Below are positions 17,035 through 25,523 of a DNA stretch of 64,000 nucleotides, in pieces; within the stretch, counting starts at the first letter, position 1; the number at the start of each line of letters is the position of its first letter. The notes below the pieces were generated by a model. The model saw only the letters and a list, made by a program, of their open reading frames with translations. It had not been told where the DNA came from and searched no databases. Location of the stretch: positions 1 to 64,000 of the forward strand of contig CAZRCD010000011.1 in the NCBI GenBank assembly GCA_964598485.1, given 5' to 3'. This DNA comes from SOJA01 sp964598485. GTDB taxonomy: Archaea > Thermoproteota > Bathyarchaeia > Bathyarchaeales > Bathycorpusculaceae. The translations under genes were made by a program, and so were the position numbers.

Positions 17035-18030
17035 CTAGCTTGGCTTTCGAATTTTTAGAACTTCTGGGTTCACTAGATTCGGCGGGATTGTTCCCTCAAA
17101 GAATGCAATAAAGTTTTCAGCAACCATCTCAGCCATTCTGGAACGAGTCTCATGGCTACTGCTTGATATGTGCGGAGCTACAACAACATTGTCGAGCATA
17201 AGCAACGGATTATCCAGCTGCGTGGGCTCTCGTTCAAAAACGTCTAATCCAGCCCCTGCAATCCATTCTTCTTTCAACGCTCGGTAAAGTGCCTTCTCAT
17301 CTATTACTGCGCCTCTTGAATTGTTTATGAGATAAGCTGTCTTTTTCATAAGCCTGAGCTTTTCCTCGTTTATCATGTGATAGGTCTGCTTTGTCAAGGG
17401 AACGTGAACACTGATGAAGTCTGATTCCTGGAAAAGCGTGTCTAAGTCCACGTTTTTCGCGCCTAATTCCTTCTCTACCTCGGGTCTGGGAACAACATCG
17501 TAGTAGAGTATTTTCATGTTGAAACCTTTCGCTCTCTTCGCCACAGAGGAACCTATTCTTCCAGCACCAACTATGCCTATTGTTGCACCGTGAACATCTC
17601 TGCCTAACAACATGCTTGGGTGCCAGCTAACCTTCCATTTTCCAGCTCGCACATATCTGTCTGCTTCAACAACACGCCTTGCAACAGCCATCAAAAGTGC
17701 CCAAGCAAAATCCGCAGTGGTTTCGGTTAAGACTTCAGGCGTGTTTGTCACGTATATGCCTCTTCTTGTGGCCTCTTTCACATTTATGTTGTCGAAGCCA
17801 ACTGCCATCTGCGCAACAATCTTCAATTTACGTGCTGCATCAAAAACTTCTGCGTCAATCTTGTCGGACAAAAGTGAAACAATAGCGTCAACATTCCCGA
17901 CTTTCTCTACTATTACTTCTTTAGGAGGAGGCCCATATTCAGGCCAAACGTCAGCGTCGAAACGTTCCTTTATCGTTTTCAGACCCTTTTCCGGGATTTC
18001 ACGGGTAACATAGACTTTTGGTTTTAACAT
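17035..18030 (-). CDS. gyaR: Glyoxylate/hydroxypyruvate reductase
   Basis: A 331-residue D-2-hydroxyacid dehydrogenase, paralogous to the SerA above. NAD(P) binding is at IGIVGAGRIGSSVAKRAKG, the catalytic Arg in NNSRGAVIDEKAL, and the His in APHISSSSHETRS. The family reduces glyoxylate to glycolate and hydroxypyruvate to D-glycerate. With the aminotransferase and the glycerate kinase at 21534 it would connect serine to 2-phosphoglycerate. GGTGAG lies before the ATG. It is 86 bases upstream of the aminotransferase gene. Confidence 0.88.
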   Translation of the reverse strand: MLKPKVYVTREIPEKGLKTIKERFDADVWPEYGPPPKEVIVEKVGNVDAIVSLLSDKIDAEVFDAARKLKIVAQMAVGFDNINVKEATRRGIYVTNTPEVLTETTADFAWALLMAVARRVVEADRYVRAGKWKVSWHPSMLLGRDVHGATIGIVGAGRIGSSVAKRAKGFNMKILYYDVVPRPEVEKELGAKNVDLDTLFQESDFISVHVPLTKQTYHMINEEKLRLMKKTAYLINNSRGAVIDEKALYRALKEEWIAGAGLDVFEREPTQLDNPLLMLDNVVVAPHISSSSHETRSRMAEMVAENFIAFFEGTIPPNLVNPEVLKIRKPS

Positions 18031-18106
18031 GAAAACTCACCAACACGAATTTGCGGATTTCGTTGTTAAAACTAACTTATTACGCTTATCCTATTTGAAA
18101 CTTGAA

Positions 18107-19459
18107 TCATTGGGCTTCAGCACAAATGTACTTTTTTTCTTTCAATTCGAGTGGGCATCCGCCCCCACAAACGGATAGCAGTTGACACTTCTTGCATTTT
18201 TCAGGCACATATTCTCTTGCTCTTATGCTTCTGCAGGTTTGATGATTCCAGATTTTTAGCCACTCGTCTTCGAGGATTTTTCCGACAACTGTAAAATAGC
18301 TTTGGCAGGGATAGACTTCGCCTTGGGGTCCTATGCACATGTTGATTCTAGCGGCGCTACATGACTTAACGCCTAATCCTAGGTTGACTGGGTCAAGTTG
18401 ACAGTATTGAGTGGGTGTGTACCACATAAACTTCATTCCAAGTCCGTGAGCTTTTTCCTGAATTTTAGGCAAAAGTTCTTTCAATTCGTCGATTGTTAGG
18501 GCAAATTCATCGGCTATTTTGGGAGCACTTCCAGAGTAGATTAAGCTGTTGCACCCGAAAACTGTCACTCCTAAGTCGTGTAGAAATTCGATCGTTTTCA
18601 AGAACCCGTCTGCATTATGCTTGTTGAGTGTGGTGTTTGTTGTGGCGTAAATAGGTGTTGGGATCACGTTTTTTATTCCTTCCACGGTTTCTTGCCAGCT
18701 TCCCTTAACAGACGTGATAAAATCATGTACGGAAGGGTCATGCGATTCAATGGTTATCTGCACAAAGTCTAGTCCAGCATCAACAAGTTTTTGCACATAT
18801 TCTTTGTCTTTCAGTCGTCTTCCATTTGTGACTAAACCTGTGACTGCGCCCTTTTCCTGTGCATAACGTAATAGTTCCTGCAGGTCTTTGCGTAAGGTTG
18901 GTTCGCCGCCTGTAAATGTAAAGATGAAAACGCCGATGCTGTGTAGTTTGTCAATTACCTTTTTCCATTGGTCAGTGTTTAGCTCTGGAGTTTCATGTGG
19001 TCCACCTGCATAGCAGTGGATACAGTTGTTCTGGCATCTGTAGGTTAGAGCTAAGTCCATCCGGATGGGGGCAGAAAGCTCTTGGGAAAAGGGTTCTATG
19101 CGTTCAACATCAAGAAATGATATTGGACAGACCTCTTCCGTCTGAGCCAACGTACTTATAGCATAGATCATTCGTTCGTGATATTTTCGGGCGACAGCTT
19201 CCTTAACTCGGTAAATTCGCCTAATCTTTTCGACAGATTCATCAGTTGTCATGCCTTTCATGAAAAAGTACGCGTGAGCGGCAGCTGTCTCATTGAGATA
19301 CAATACCGTGTTAGCGTTAATAACCAACAAACCCGTCCCGTCAGGTTCTACTCGCAACTGAAGAGCCATACCAGTGAATTTTCCCTTTCCACGGTATGTG
19401 TACAGCCCAGCTGGAGCTTTTGAAGCCCTAATCCCTTTTACCTTTCTAAAGAAACTCAC
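18107..19459 (-). CDS. PqqD-like/radical SAM/SPASM maturase, probable modifier of the adjacent Cys-rich tail
   Basis: A 450-residue peptide-maturase-type enzyme. Residues about 50-105 look like a PqqD-type peptide-binding domain. The radical SAM motif is TYRCQNNCIHCYAGG (Cys142, Cys146, Cys149) and the SAM-binding TFTGGEPTLRKDL follows. The C-terminal SPASM region has many cysteines, including Cys422, Cys425, Cys431, Cys435 and Cys446, to hold auxiliary iron-sulfur clusters. This is the architecture of RiPP enzymes that form thioether or carbon-carbon bonds. The gene starts three bases after the stop of the gene whose product ends in ten alternating cysteines, which is the obvious substrate candidate. 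The reaction is inferred. Confidence 0.88.
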   Translation of the reverse strand: MSFFRKVKGIRASKAPAGLYTYRGKGKFTGMALQLRVEPDGTGLLVINANTVLYLNETAAAHAYFFMKGMTTDESVEKIRRIYRVKEAVARKYHERMIYAISTLAQTEEVCPISFLDVERIEPFSQELSAPIRMDLALTYRCQNNCIHCYAGGPHETPELNTDQWKKVIDKLHSIGVFIFTFTGGEPTLRKDLQELLRYAQEKGAVTGLVTNGRRLKDKEYVQKLVDAGLDFVQITIESHDPSVHDFITSVKGSWQETVEGIKNVIPTPIYATTNTTLNKHNADGFLKTIEFLHDLGVTVFGCNSLIYSGSAPKIADEFALTIDELKELLPKIQEKAHGLGMKFMWYTPTQYCQLDPVNLGLGVKSCSAARINMCIGPQGEVYPCQSYFTVVGKILEDEWLKIWNHQTCRSIRAREYVPEKCKKCQLLSVCGGGCPLELKEKKYICAEAQ

Positions 19460-19462
19460 GCC

Positions 19463-21112
19463 TTATTTTCTCCCCTTGGCAATTCCTACTCCTCCAGATG
19501 CGCACGCACACGCGCATGAAACGCAAGCACAAACACAAGCACATGAAGCACATGCACAAACACAGCTGGCTCCATCATGGGCTGGCTGTCTTGACGTGTG
19601 TTGAGATGGGGGTGGTGCTGGAAGTATTGAATTTGCGAATTTTTCTATGTTAGCGACTATGTTGTTGGCTGTTTTTTCGATGGACGTTACAATGTTGTTG
19701 GCGAATTCTGCACCTGGAATTGTTGGAGGCGGCTTGGTAGTTGCTGGGAGAGGTTTGTAGGTGGGTTTGGGATAGTAATAAGTGTAGCCGTACCAGTACC
19801 ACCACCAATCTGTCTCAGGTTTGAAAACCTTATCGCTGAATGCTCCTTTAGTTTGGGATTCAAAGTTTTTGTCCATAAGCAGCCATAACAGGTTTTCATT
19901 GTAGGCTTTGGATGCAAGTTCTGGTGTTCCAGCTTGCCTTACTTGCTGCCATGCCTTGGCAACTATGTTTTTGTAATATGCTATGGTGTCTTGTCTACAG
20001 TAACCGCGAAGTTTAGTCTCAATCGTGTCACGTAATTGCATGATTGTTTCTGCAAGTTTCACTTCGTCTAAAGTTCCGTTCTTTTTTATTGCTTTCAGAG
20101 AACTCGTTTCATAGTAACGTAAAGGTGTTTCATATGTTCCGGTCTTGTCCTTGAACTGTTTCATGACTTCAAGTTTCAAAGCTGGAGTCGTGGCTTTAAC
20201 CCAAACCGCCTTTTTCATCAAAAGACTGTAAAGAATTTCTGTTACGATTTTTGTTGGTGGAAAATCAAGAAGGTACGAGGCTTCTACGGCTGTTAATCCG
20301 CGTCTCACTCCGAGGGTTTCAATTCGCAAGATGGGACGTATGTACCCCCTCTTCCTAAACACAATTACTACGGAGCAAACGCCAATAGCTAGAACTCCAA
20401 GAATTACCCATCCAGCAATGCTCCAATCGATGCCTTTTCCACGCACATTATAATACTCAACATACTCTTTAGGGAAGGAAACGCCGCAAGGAAATTGTTC
20501 GCTAGGCTGCAGATCATGTTTCTCCCAATAGATTACAAACCTATTTTCTTCGATGTACGTGTTGTTCCAATTAGGGGTGCACGTAACATTTTCTCTAGTT
20601 ACTCCTTCTGGTAAAACCACAGCTATTCTAAGCTCATTTATGTATGCATCCTCCCACCAACATGGGGTAAATTGCATGCCAACGTTTCCTGGGTTGTCCT
20701 CGTCCTCCCATATCATGTGTCCAACATTTGTCAATAATGTAAAACTAGCACTTTGACTTGAATAGACAGGATTAGTGAGATTAACTTGCACTGCATAGTA
20801 TTTTTCATCGCTTACATCAAACGCATTTAAAACATATCCCTCTTCATCTTTAGCCTCTCCAATTATGAAGTCGCCCTTCGGTTGACCGACCCAAACACGG
20901 TTGATTACTCCTTGAGTACATGTTATCGTTATGTTATAAAACAGATCGATGGTTCCATCAGTCTCGTTTATCCATATTTTTGCATACTCATGATTCAGGT
21001 AGTATTCTATGTCTGTTGCCTTGACAACTATTGTATTTAATATGATTGGTATGACAGATAGAACAATTACTAAAAGTAGTGCCGTTTGAATCAATAGTTT
21101 TTTGGTTACCAT
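19463..21112 (-). CDS. Two-helix membrane protein with C-terminal CxCxC tail, probable rSAM substrate
   Basis: A 549-residue protein. Residues 6-30 form a signal/anchor helix. Residues ~31-228 are an extracellular domain with several Asn-x-Thr sites, possibly DUF2207-like. Residues ~229-252 form a second helix followed by FRKRGYIR, placing the rest in the cytoplasm. After a Trp/Tyr-rich and Pro-rich linker comes a repeated amphipathic ANNIVxSIEK-type helix. The end holds ten cysteines in 21 residues (517-537): SCVCACA, SCACVCACV, SCACACA, then Ser-Gly-Gly and a basic end. The alternation of Cys with Ala/Val and Ser caps is unlike metallothionein. It overlaps the zinc-ribbon gene by seven bases and precedes the radical SAM gene by three. 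Confidence 0.85.
   Translation of the reverse strand: MVTKKLLIQTALLLVIVLSVIPIILNTIVVKATDIEYYLNHEYAKIWINETDGTIDLFYNITITCTQGVINRVWVGQPKGDFIIGEAKDEEGYVLNAFDVSDEKYYAVQVNLTNPVYSSQSASFTLLTNVGHMIWEDEDNPGNVGMQFTPCWWEDAYINELRIAVVLPEGVTRENVTCTPNWNNTYIEENRFVIYWEKHDLQPSEQFPCGVSFPKEYVEYYNVRGKGIDWSIAGWVILGVLAIGVCSVVIVFRKRGYIRPILRIETLGVRRGLTAVEASYLLDFPPTKIVTEILYSLLMKKAVWVKATTPALKLEVMKQFKDKTGTYETPLRYYETSSLKAIKKNGTLDEVKLAETIMQLRDTIETKLRGYCRQDTIAYYKNIVAKAWQQVRQAGTPELASKAYNENLLWLLMDKNFESQTKGAFSDKVFKPETDWWWYWYGYTYYYPKPTYKPLPATTKPPPTIPGAEFANNIVTSIEKTANNIVANIEKFANSILPAPPPSQHTSRQPAHDGASCVCACASCACVCACVSCACACASGGVGIAKGRK
19502..19564 (-). other. Coding segment for the ten-cysteine tail
   Basis: Codons 517-537 of the membrane protein use mixed TGT and TGC for Cys and GCT, GCA, GCG and GTT for the residues between. 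The synonymous variety argues that the protein pattern, not simple DNA repetition, is under selection, although on the plus strand it looks like a GCACAC microsatellite. Confidence 0.7.
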
Positions 21113-21447
21113 TTCGGTTCCTCTGTAATCTCAAAAGTATGCCCGCAATAAGGACACTTGGCTAATGGCACGCCATCAACAATTTTTATCTGATTCATAT
21201 CCATCGAGGCTGAGCAGTTAGGACATTTTATCGCTTGAACCTTAATCCTTCCAGGCACCTCAAGTTTCTGCACTATCTGTGTAGGTTGCCGCTTCCAAAC
21301 GAAATATAACATTCCAAAGCCAGCTAGAAAAAGAAGAGCACTTATCCATATTCTCATAGGTGCATACGCAGAAGCAAGAGCAAAAAGCACTGCAAAAAAT
21401 AGGAAAATCGCTGAAACACCATATCCAATCACTGTCTTCAGCATCAT
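21106..21447 (-). CDS. Two-helix membrane protein with C-terminal zinc ribbon
   Basis: A 113-residue protein. Two hydrophobic helices (about residues 5-28 and 32-50) are followed by a soluble tail with a zinc ribbon: IKCPNCSASMDM and LAKCPYCGHTFEI, two CPxC knuckles. It is the first gene of the three-gene operon; its last seven bases overlap the start of the Cys-tail protein gene, so translation is coupled. It may assist assembly or membrane placement of the partner. The function is unknown; the topology and zinc site are seen directly. Confidence 0.75.
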   Translation of the reverse strand: MMLKTVIGYGVSAIFLFFAVLFALASAYAPMRIWISALLFLAGFGMLYFVWKRQPTQIVQKLEVPGRIKVQAIKCPNCSASMDMNQIKIVDGVPLAKCPYCGHTFEITEEPKW

Positions 21448-21533
21448 CTTTAATATCTCACATAACTATTGTCTAAAATATTCTTGTTTACACATATAAA
21501 TCATTGAATCTTAACAAATGATGGGCTAGCTGA

Positions 21534-22910
21534 ATGATAACAATAAAGAACAAAGAGCAACTCGTCAAAAATGGGGTGACACAGCTCAATCGAAAAGCCA
21601 GAGCATTAGCCCTCAAAAGTCTAGAATCCGCGTTGAACGCCATCGACCCAAAACAATTAATGAAATCAAAACTTTCGCTGAAAAATTCCATACTCAAAGT
21701 AAACAGATATTCTTTTGATTTAAAAAAATTCGAGAATGTTTATGTTATTGGAGGCGGAAAAGCAAGTGGCTCAATGGCTGAAGCGTTAGAACAGATTCTA
21801 GGTCAATACATAACAAATGGACTTGTAAACATTCCACACGGTAGCGAACACAAAACGGAAATTACAAAGTTTCATGAGGCAAGCCATCCAACCCCAGACA
21901 AATCGGGAGTGGAAGGAACACGTCGCATGTTAAAAATCGCCGAACAAGCAAAAAAGGAAGACTTGGTCATCTGTTTGATTTCAGGTGGAGGTTCAAGCCT
22001 CATGCCTCTCCCCCGCCACGGAATAACCATAAAAGACAAGAGGGAAATCACGGACGCATTGCTTAAGTGCGGTGCAACAATAAACGAGATTAACACTGTC
22101 AGGAAGCACATTTCAGATTTTAAGGGAGGATGGCTTGCAAAAAAGGCTTATCCAGCCACCGTTCTCAATCTTATACTTTCAGATGTTGTGGGAGACCCGT
22201 TAGATTTTATTGCTTCAGGCCCAACTGTTCCAGATTCAACAACATTCAACGACGCCATCAAAGTCTTCAAGAAATATGGTTTGTGGGACAAGGCTCCAGC
22301 ATCTGTAAAGAAAGTTTTGTCAGACGGAGAAAAAAAACTAATTCCAGAAACACCTAAAGCAAACGACAAAGCATTCAAGAAAGTTTACAATGTTGTAATT
22401 GGAAACAATAGGTTCGCAAGCCTAGCAGTGCGTGAACAGTTAAGGTCTGCTGGCTTAAACACGCTTTTGCTGACGTCAACTCTAGAAGGAGAAGCCAGAC
22501 ACGTCGGAGTAATGCTAGCCTCAATAGCCCGTGAGGCTGCACTATCTGGAAATCCCGTTCCGAAACCAGCAGGCATAATTGCAGGTGGAGAAACAACGGT
22601 TACAGTGACTGGAAATGGTTTAGGAGGAAGAAATCAAGAAATAGCCTTGGCGGCTGCTTTAAAAGTGGGCGGTATGGATGGGGTTGTTATGGCTTCGTTG
22701 AGCACAGACGGTGTAGATGGTCCGACAGATGCGGCTGGAGCTATAATCGATGGAAAAACCATAGCGAGAGCAGCAGAGATAGATTTGAATCCTGAGGAGT
22801 TCTTGGCTGAAAACGATTCTTACAATTTCTTTTCAAAGCTTGGTGACCTCATACTCACTGGTCCAACGGGCACGAATGTTAACGACATCTCTGTCATAGT
22901 GGTTTTATAG
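21534..22910 (+). CDS. gckA: Glycerate 2-kinase, MOFRL family
   Basis: A 458-residue kinase that phosphorylates D-glycerate to 2-phosphoglycerate. Family marks are VYVIGGGKASGSMAEALEQI, LVICLISGGGSSLMPLP with the glycine-rich loop, the central LNLILSDVVGDPLDFIASGP, and the C-terminal MOFRL domain with GGRNQEIALAAAL and STDGVDGPTDAAGA. Length is normal. It completes the route serine to hydroxypyruvate to glycerate to 2-phosphoglycerate with the genes at 15857-18030, but is on the other strand, beyond the radical SAM operon. Its own promoter is likely in the 86 bases upstream. Confidence 0.93.
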   Translation: MITIKNKEQLVKNGVTQLNRKARALALKSLESALNAIDPKQLMKSKLSLKNSILKVNRYSFDLKKFENVYVIGGGKASGSMAEALEQILGQYITNGLVNIPHGSEHKTEITKFHEASHPTPDKSGVEGTRRMLKIAEQAKKEDLVICLISGGGSSLMPLPRHGITIKDKREITDALLKCGATINEINTVRKHISDFKGGWLAKKAYPATVLNLILSDVVGDPLDFIASGPTVPDSTTFNDAIKVFKKYGLWDKAPASVKKVLSDGEKKLIPETPKANDKAFKKVYNVVIGNNRFASLAVREQLRSAGLNTLLLTSTLEGEARHVGVMLASIAREAALSGNPVPKPAGIIAGGETTVTVTGNGLGGRNQEIALAAALKVGGMDGVVMASLSTDGVDGPTDAAGAIIDGKTIARAAEIDLNPEEFLAENDSYNFFSKLGDLILTGPTGTNVNDISVIVVL

Positions 22911-22932
22911 TAAGAGGGGACAAAAAACGAAC

Positions 22933-23211
22933 GTGACCATAAGGTTTTTCGGAGTTTTCCGCAGCATTACAAGCAAGAACAAAGTATCCATCGAGTTCAA
23001 AGACACAATTAGGTTAAAAGAAGTCATAAAAGAAATTGTTGAGGAAATGCCTAGGCTTAAGCGGACATTAGTTGACCCTGATCTGGAAGACCCTAGACCT
23101 AACACGCTTATACTGGTAAATGGAAAGGAAATCAGTGTCTTAAATGGTTTGGAAACTATGCTTAAAGATGGAGATGAGATAGTTTTTATTCCTGTTTTGC
23201 ATGCTGGGTGA
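22933..23211 (+). CDS. MoaD/ThiS-like beta-grasp protein (SAMP-type)
   Basis: A 92-residue ubiquitin-fold protein: TIRFFGVFRSITSKN at the start, DGDEIVFIPVLHAG at the end. Such proteins carry sulfur for molybdopterin or tRNA thiolation, or act as archaeal ubiquitin-like modifiers, through a C-terminal Gly-Gly. Here the end reads His-Ala-Gly, so the penultimate Gly is Ala; adenylation by an E1-like protein may still work. The start is GTG, 22 bases after the glycerate kinase stop. Seven bases separate it from the cofE start. Confidence 0.8.
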   Translation: MTIRFFGVFRSITSKNKVSIEFKDTIRLKEVIKEIVEEMPRLKRTLVDPDLEDPRPNTLILVNGKEISVLNGLETMLKDGDEIVFIPVLHAG

Positions 23212-23218
23212 GAATTGT

Positions 23219-23980
23219 ATGAGACTTTATGCTGTCAGAACAAGCATTATAAGAACTGGCGAAAACTTGGTCGAGGTGATTCTAGAATCGCTGAAGAGAC
23301 AAAATCTAAAACTGGAAGACCGTGATGTTTTGGCTTTAGCCTCAAAGATAGTAGCATGTGCTGAGGGACGCGTGGCTAAGCTGAGCGATATTAAGCCTTC
23401 AGAAGGGGCGAAAGGGCTTGCCAAAAAGTTTTCGCTTCAACCAGAATTTGCAGAGCTAATCCTACATGAAGCAGACAAGATTTACGGAGGAGTAGAAAGA
23501 GCTGTTTTAACGCTTAAGAACGGAGTTTTGACGGCAAATGCTGGGATAGATAACAAGAATGCGCCTGTCGGCTTCGTTGTCTTGTGGCCAAAAAATGCTG
23601 AAAAGTGGGCGAAACGTATCAGAGAAGAAATTATACACAGAACTGGCAAGCACATTGCCGTTTTGATCGTTGACAGTGGGCTGGTTCCTCTTAGATTGGG
23701 CACGAAGGGCTTGGCTTTGGCAGTCGCGGGATTCAAACCTGTGATAGACTTCAGAGGAGAAAAAGACGTTTTTGGAAAAACGTTAATCATTACTCGTCAT
23801 GCTGTTGCGGATGATTTGGCCTCTGCGGCGCATTTGTTAATGGGTGAGGTAGCTGAAAAAACTCCGGTAGTTTTGATTAAAGACGCTCCAGTCGATTTTG
23901 ACGGAAGGGTTTATGGCTGTGAGGATATGATGATTTCGCCTGACGAGTGCATATTCATGAATGCTTTCGGACATAAATAA
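23219..23980 (+). CDS. cofE: Coenzyme F420:L-glutamate ligase family protein
   Basis: A CofE-type enzyme that adds gamma-linked glutamates to F420-0 using GTP. Recognised by DRDVLALASKIVACAEGRVAKLSDI near the N-terminus, VLTANAGIDNKNAP, HIAVLIVDSGLVPLRLGTKG and ADDLASAAHLLMGEVAEKTP. About 253 residues, the usual length. I use the ATG at 23219, preceded by GGGTGAGA; an upstream ATG at 23201 overlaps the MoaD-like gene. No other F420 gene is in the window, so an F420 role is likely but not proved; homologues acting on other cofactors exist. Confidence 0.85.
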   Translation: MRLYAVRTSIIRTGENLVEVILESLKRQNLKLEDRDVLALASKIVACAEGRVAKLSDIKPSEGAKGLAKKFSLQPEFAELILHEADKIYGGVERAVLTLKNGVLTANAGIDNKNAPVGFVVLWPKNAEKWAKRIREEIIHRTGKHIAVLIVDSGLVPLRLGTKGLALAVAGFKPVIDFRGEKDVFGKTLIITRHAVADDLASAAHLLMGEVAEKTPVVLIKDAPVDFDGRVYGCEDMMISPDECIFMNAFGHK

Positions 23981-24010
23981 GGATCAAAAAATGTTTGGAG
24001 AAGCCAAAGT

Positions 24011-24772
24011 CTAAACGTTTTCATGAGGTTTTGACTGGTTAAGGAAGGACATTAAATTTGCGTGAATCAAAATTCTGTACAGAAATACTCCTACGAAGGT
24101 GGCGATTAATGCGATGATTATTCTTTCGATAGGATACAACCATGCAACAATCTGCCATGTTGCAGTCCAAGCGTCAACGCGCGCCAAAAAGATTGGCCAA
24201 GAGATAAGCTCAAAGGTTAACGATCCAGCGATTTGACCAGCCAATGTGGATGTCAAAAAAACTATGAAAAAAGAGGATAATAGCTTTGAATTATTGTTAG
24301 GGTTTCGTATATTCTTTGAAGCCAAGGACTGTAGAGGAGAAATCAAAACTAGAAAACCTGTTATCTGAAACCACATGAAGGGTGGATAGAGCCAAACTGG
24401 GCCGACGAAGGGATAGAATCCAAAGAAAAACAAAAGTGAGAAATACATGAAGGCACAAGTGCTTCGCTTATTCGCGTATAGCATACCAGCGAAAACTGCT
24501 GTAACGATGCCAGCTACAAAACTCAGTGGAGAGAAATGTCCTGCGGAAAACGCAAGTGCTCCGCCTAGAAGTGTGGATAACATGCTTAGGTATGGTCCAA
24601 GTATTATTCCGATTATTGGTGCTGCGATTGCGGCTAGAGTTATGGCTTTGCTTGGTAAGCCGATTATTGGGAAGGCTGGTATGAAAGAGAAATATGTGTA
24701 CAAAGCTGTAAAACATGTGAGCAGAGCGATTTCTTTTGCCGTTAATTTTCTGCCTACTTGCATAGTTTGCAA
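24011..24772 (-). CDS. ECF-transporter S-component-like membrane protein
   Basis: A 253-residue protein with about six hydrophobic helices. The N-terminal KLTAKEIALLTCFTALYTYF followed by FPIIGLPSKAITLAAIAAPI and ILGPYLSMLSTLLGGALAF looks like the substrate-binding S component of energy-coupling-factor vitamin transporters. No ATPase or EcfT gene is adjacent, as is common for S components that share a central module. The substrate is unknown and no riboswitch was recognised upstream. Confidence 0.65.
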   Translation of the reverse strand: MQTMQVGRKLTAKEIALLTCFTALYTYFSFIPAFPIIGLPSKAITLAAIAAPIIGIILGPYLSMLSTLLGGALAFSAGHFSPLSFVAGIVTAVFAGMLYANKRSTCAFMYFSLLFFFGFYPFVGPVWLYPPFMWFQITGFLVLISPLQSLASKNIRNPNNNSKLLSSFFIVFLTSTLAGQIAGSLTFELISWPIFLARVDAWTATWQIVAWLYPIERIIIALIATFVGVFLYRILIHANLMSFLNQSKPHENV

Positions 24773-24886
24773 TCCTTCTGTGTAGCACGTTTGGTTTTAG
24801 AGCTTATGGAATGATGTTCACTTATTTCGTTTTCCCTATCGGATATGGTTTCCGAATAGAGAGTATTGTAGCGTAAAGCTTAAGAT

Positions 24887-25501
24887 ATGAGGCTGTTCAA
24901 TAACAAGCACAGAGGGATGAGTTTGGGAAAAGCAGCTGTGGTTACGCCTCTGTACGTTTCTGTTGCTTGGACTTTAATGGTTAGTTACCAACTGTTCACT
25001 CAAACAGCCGTCACGACAGTTACGGATTCCATCAACTTGTTTTGGCCTTCAATAGGCACTTGGCTGGTTTCTAGAATGGACATGCTAGTTTTTATTCATG
25101 CTTTCGCGTGGGTTTTTCTCTTATCTTCTGCCATACCGTCTGTTATTCTTGGAAAAGGAAGAGGCGTACTTGTCCAGTTCTTCGTTTGACTAACCTTAAC
25201 GTTCTCGGCTTTCATTGTTCACGACATCATAACTACTTACGAAAATAGATCAATCGGTCAGATATTTAGTCTAGAAGCCTTATTCCATAATCCTTTTCTC
25301 GCTTTAGGTTATTTGTCTTTGCCTTATCTCTTGATGCTTGGGTTTGACATTCACTCTAGGAGAAAACAAAAGAAGAAGGAAAAAATCGAAAACATTACAA
25401 ATGCCTATCTAAAGGATGCTGCTGAAGCGGATGAAAACGTGCAACAAGTAGAATGGGTTGAGGAAGAGGAAAACGCGCAGCAAGAGTATTCACTCCAGTA
25501 G
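24887..25501 (+). pseudogene. Membrane protein gene interrupted by one in-frame TGA
   Basis: One reading frame runs from ATG 24887 to the TAG ending at 25501, 204 codons apart from a TGA at 25187-25189 (codon 101). The residues on both sides are hydrophobic (VLVQFFV, stop, LTLTFSAFIV), so the stop falls inside a membrane helix, as expected if a Trp codon TGG changed to TGA. The whole would be a four-helix protein with a charged tail (DENVQQVEWVEEEENAQQ). Options: recent nonsense mutation, sequencing or assembly error, or read-through. The family is not recognised. Confidence 0.6.
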
Positions 25502-25523
25502 TTCCTAGCCAATTTCCATTTAC

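Noticed and set aside
19480..19604. GCACAC/ACAAGCACA microsatellite and a plus-strand frame rich in Ala, His and Gln
   Set aside because: The plus-strand frame is the complement of the Cys-tail coding region, which is in frame with a long gene and has mixed codons; the opposite frame has no homology-like content.
24178..24191. Another GCGCGC site with TTTTTGG (reverse strand), like the intergenic motif
   Set aside because: It is inside the coding sequence of the ECF-like membrane protein (codons for Phe-Leu-Ala-Arg-Val), so it is likely coincidental and was not counted as a copy.
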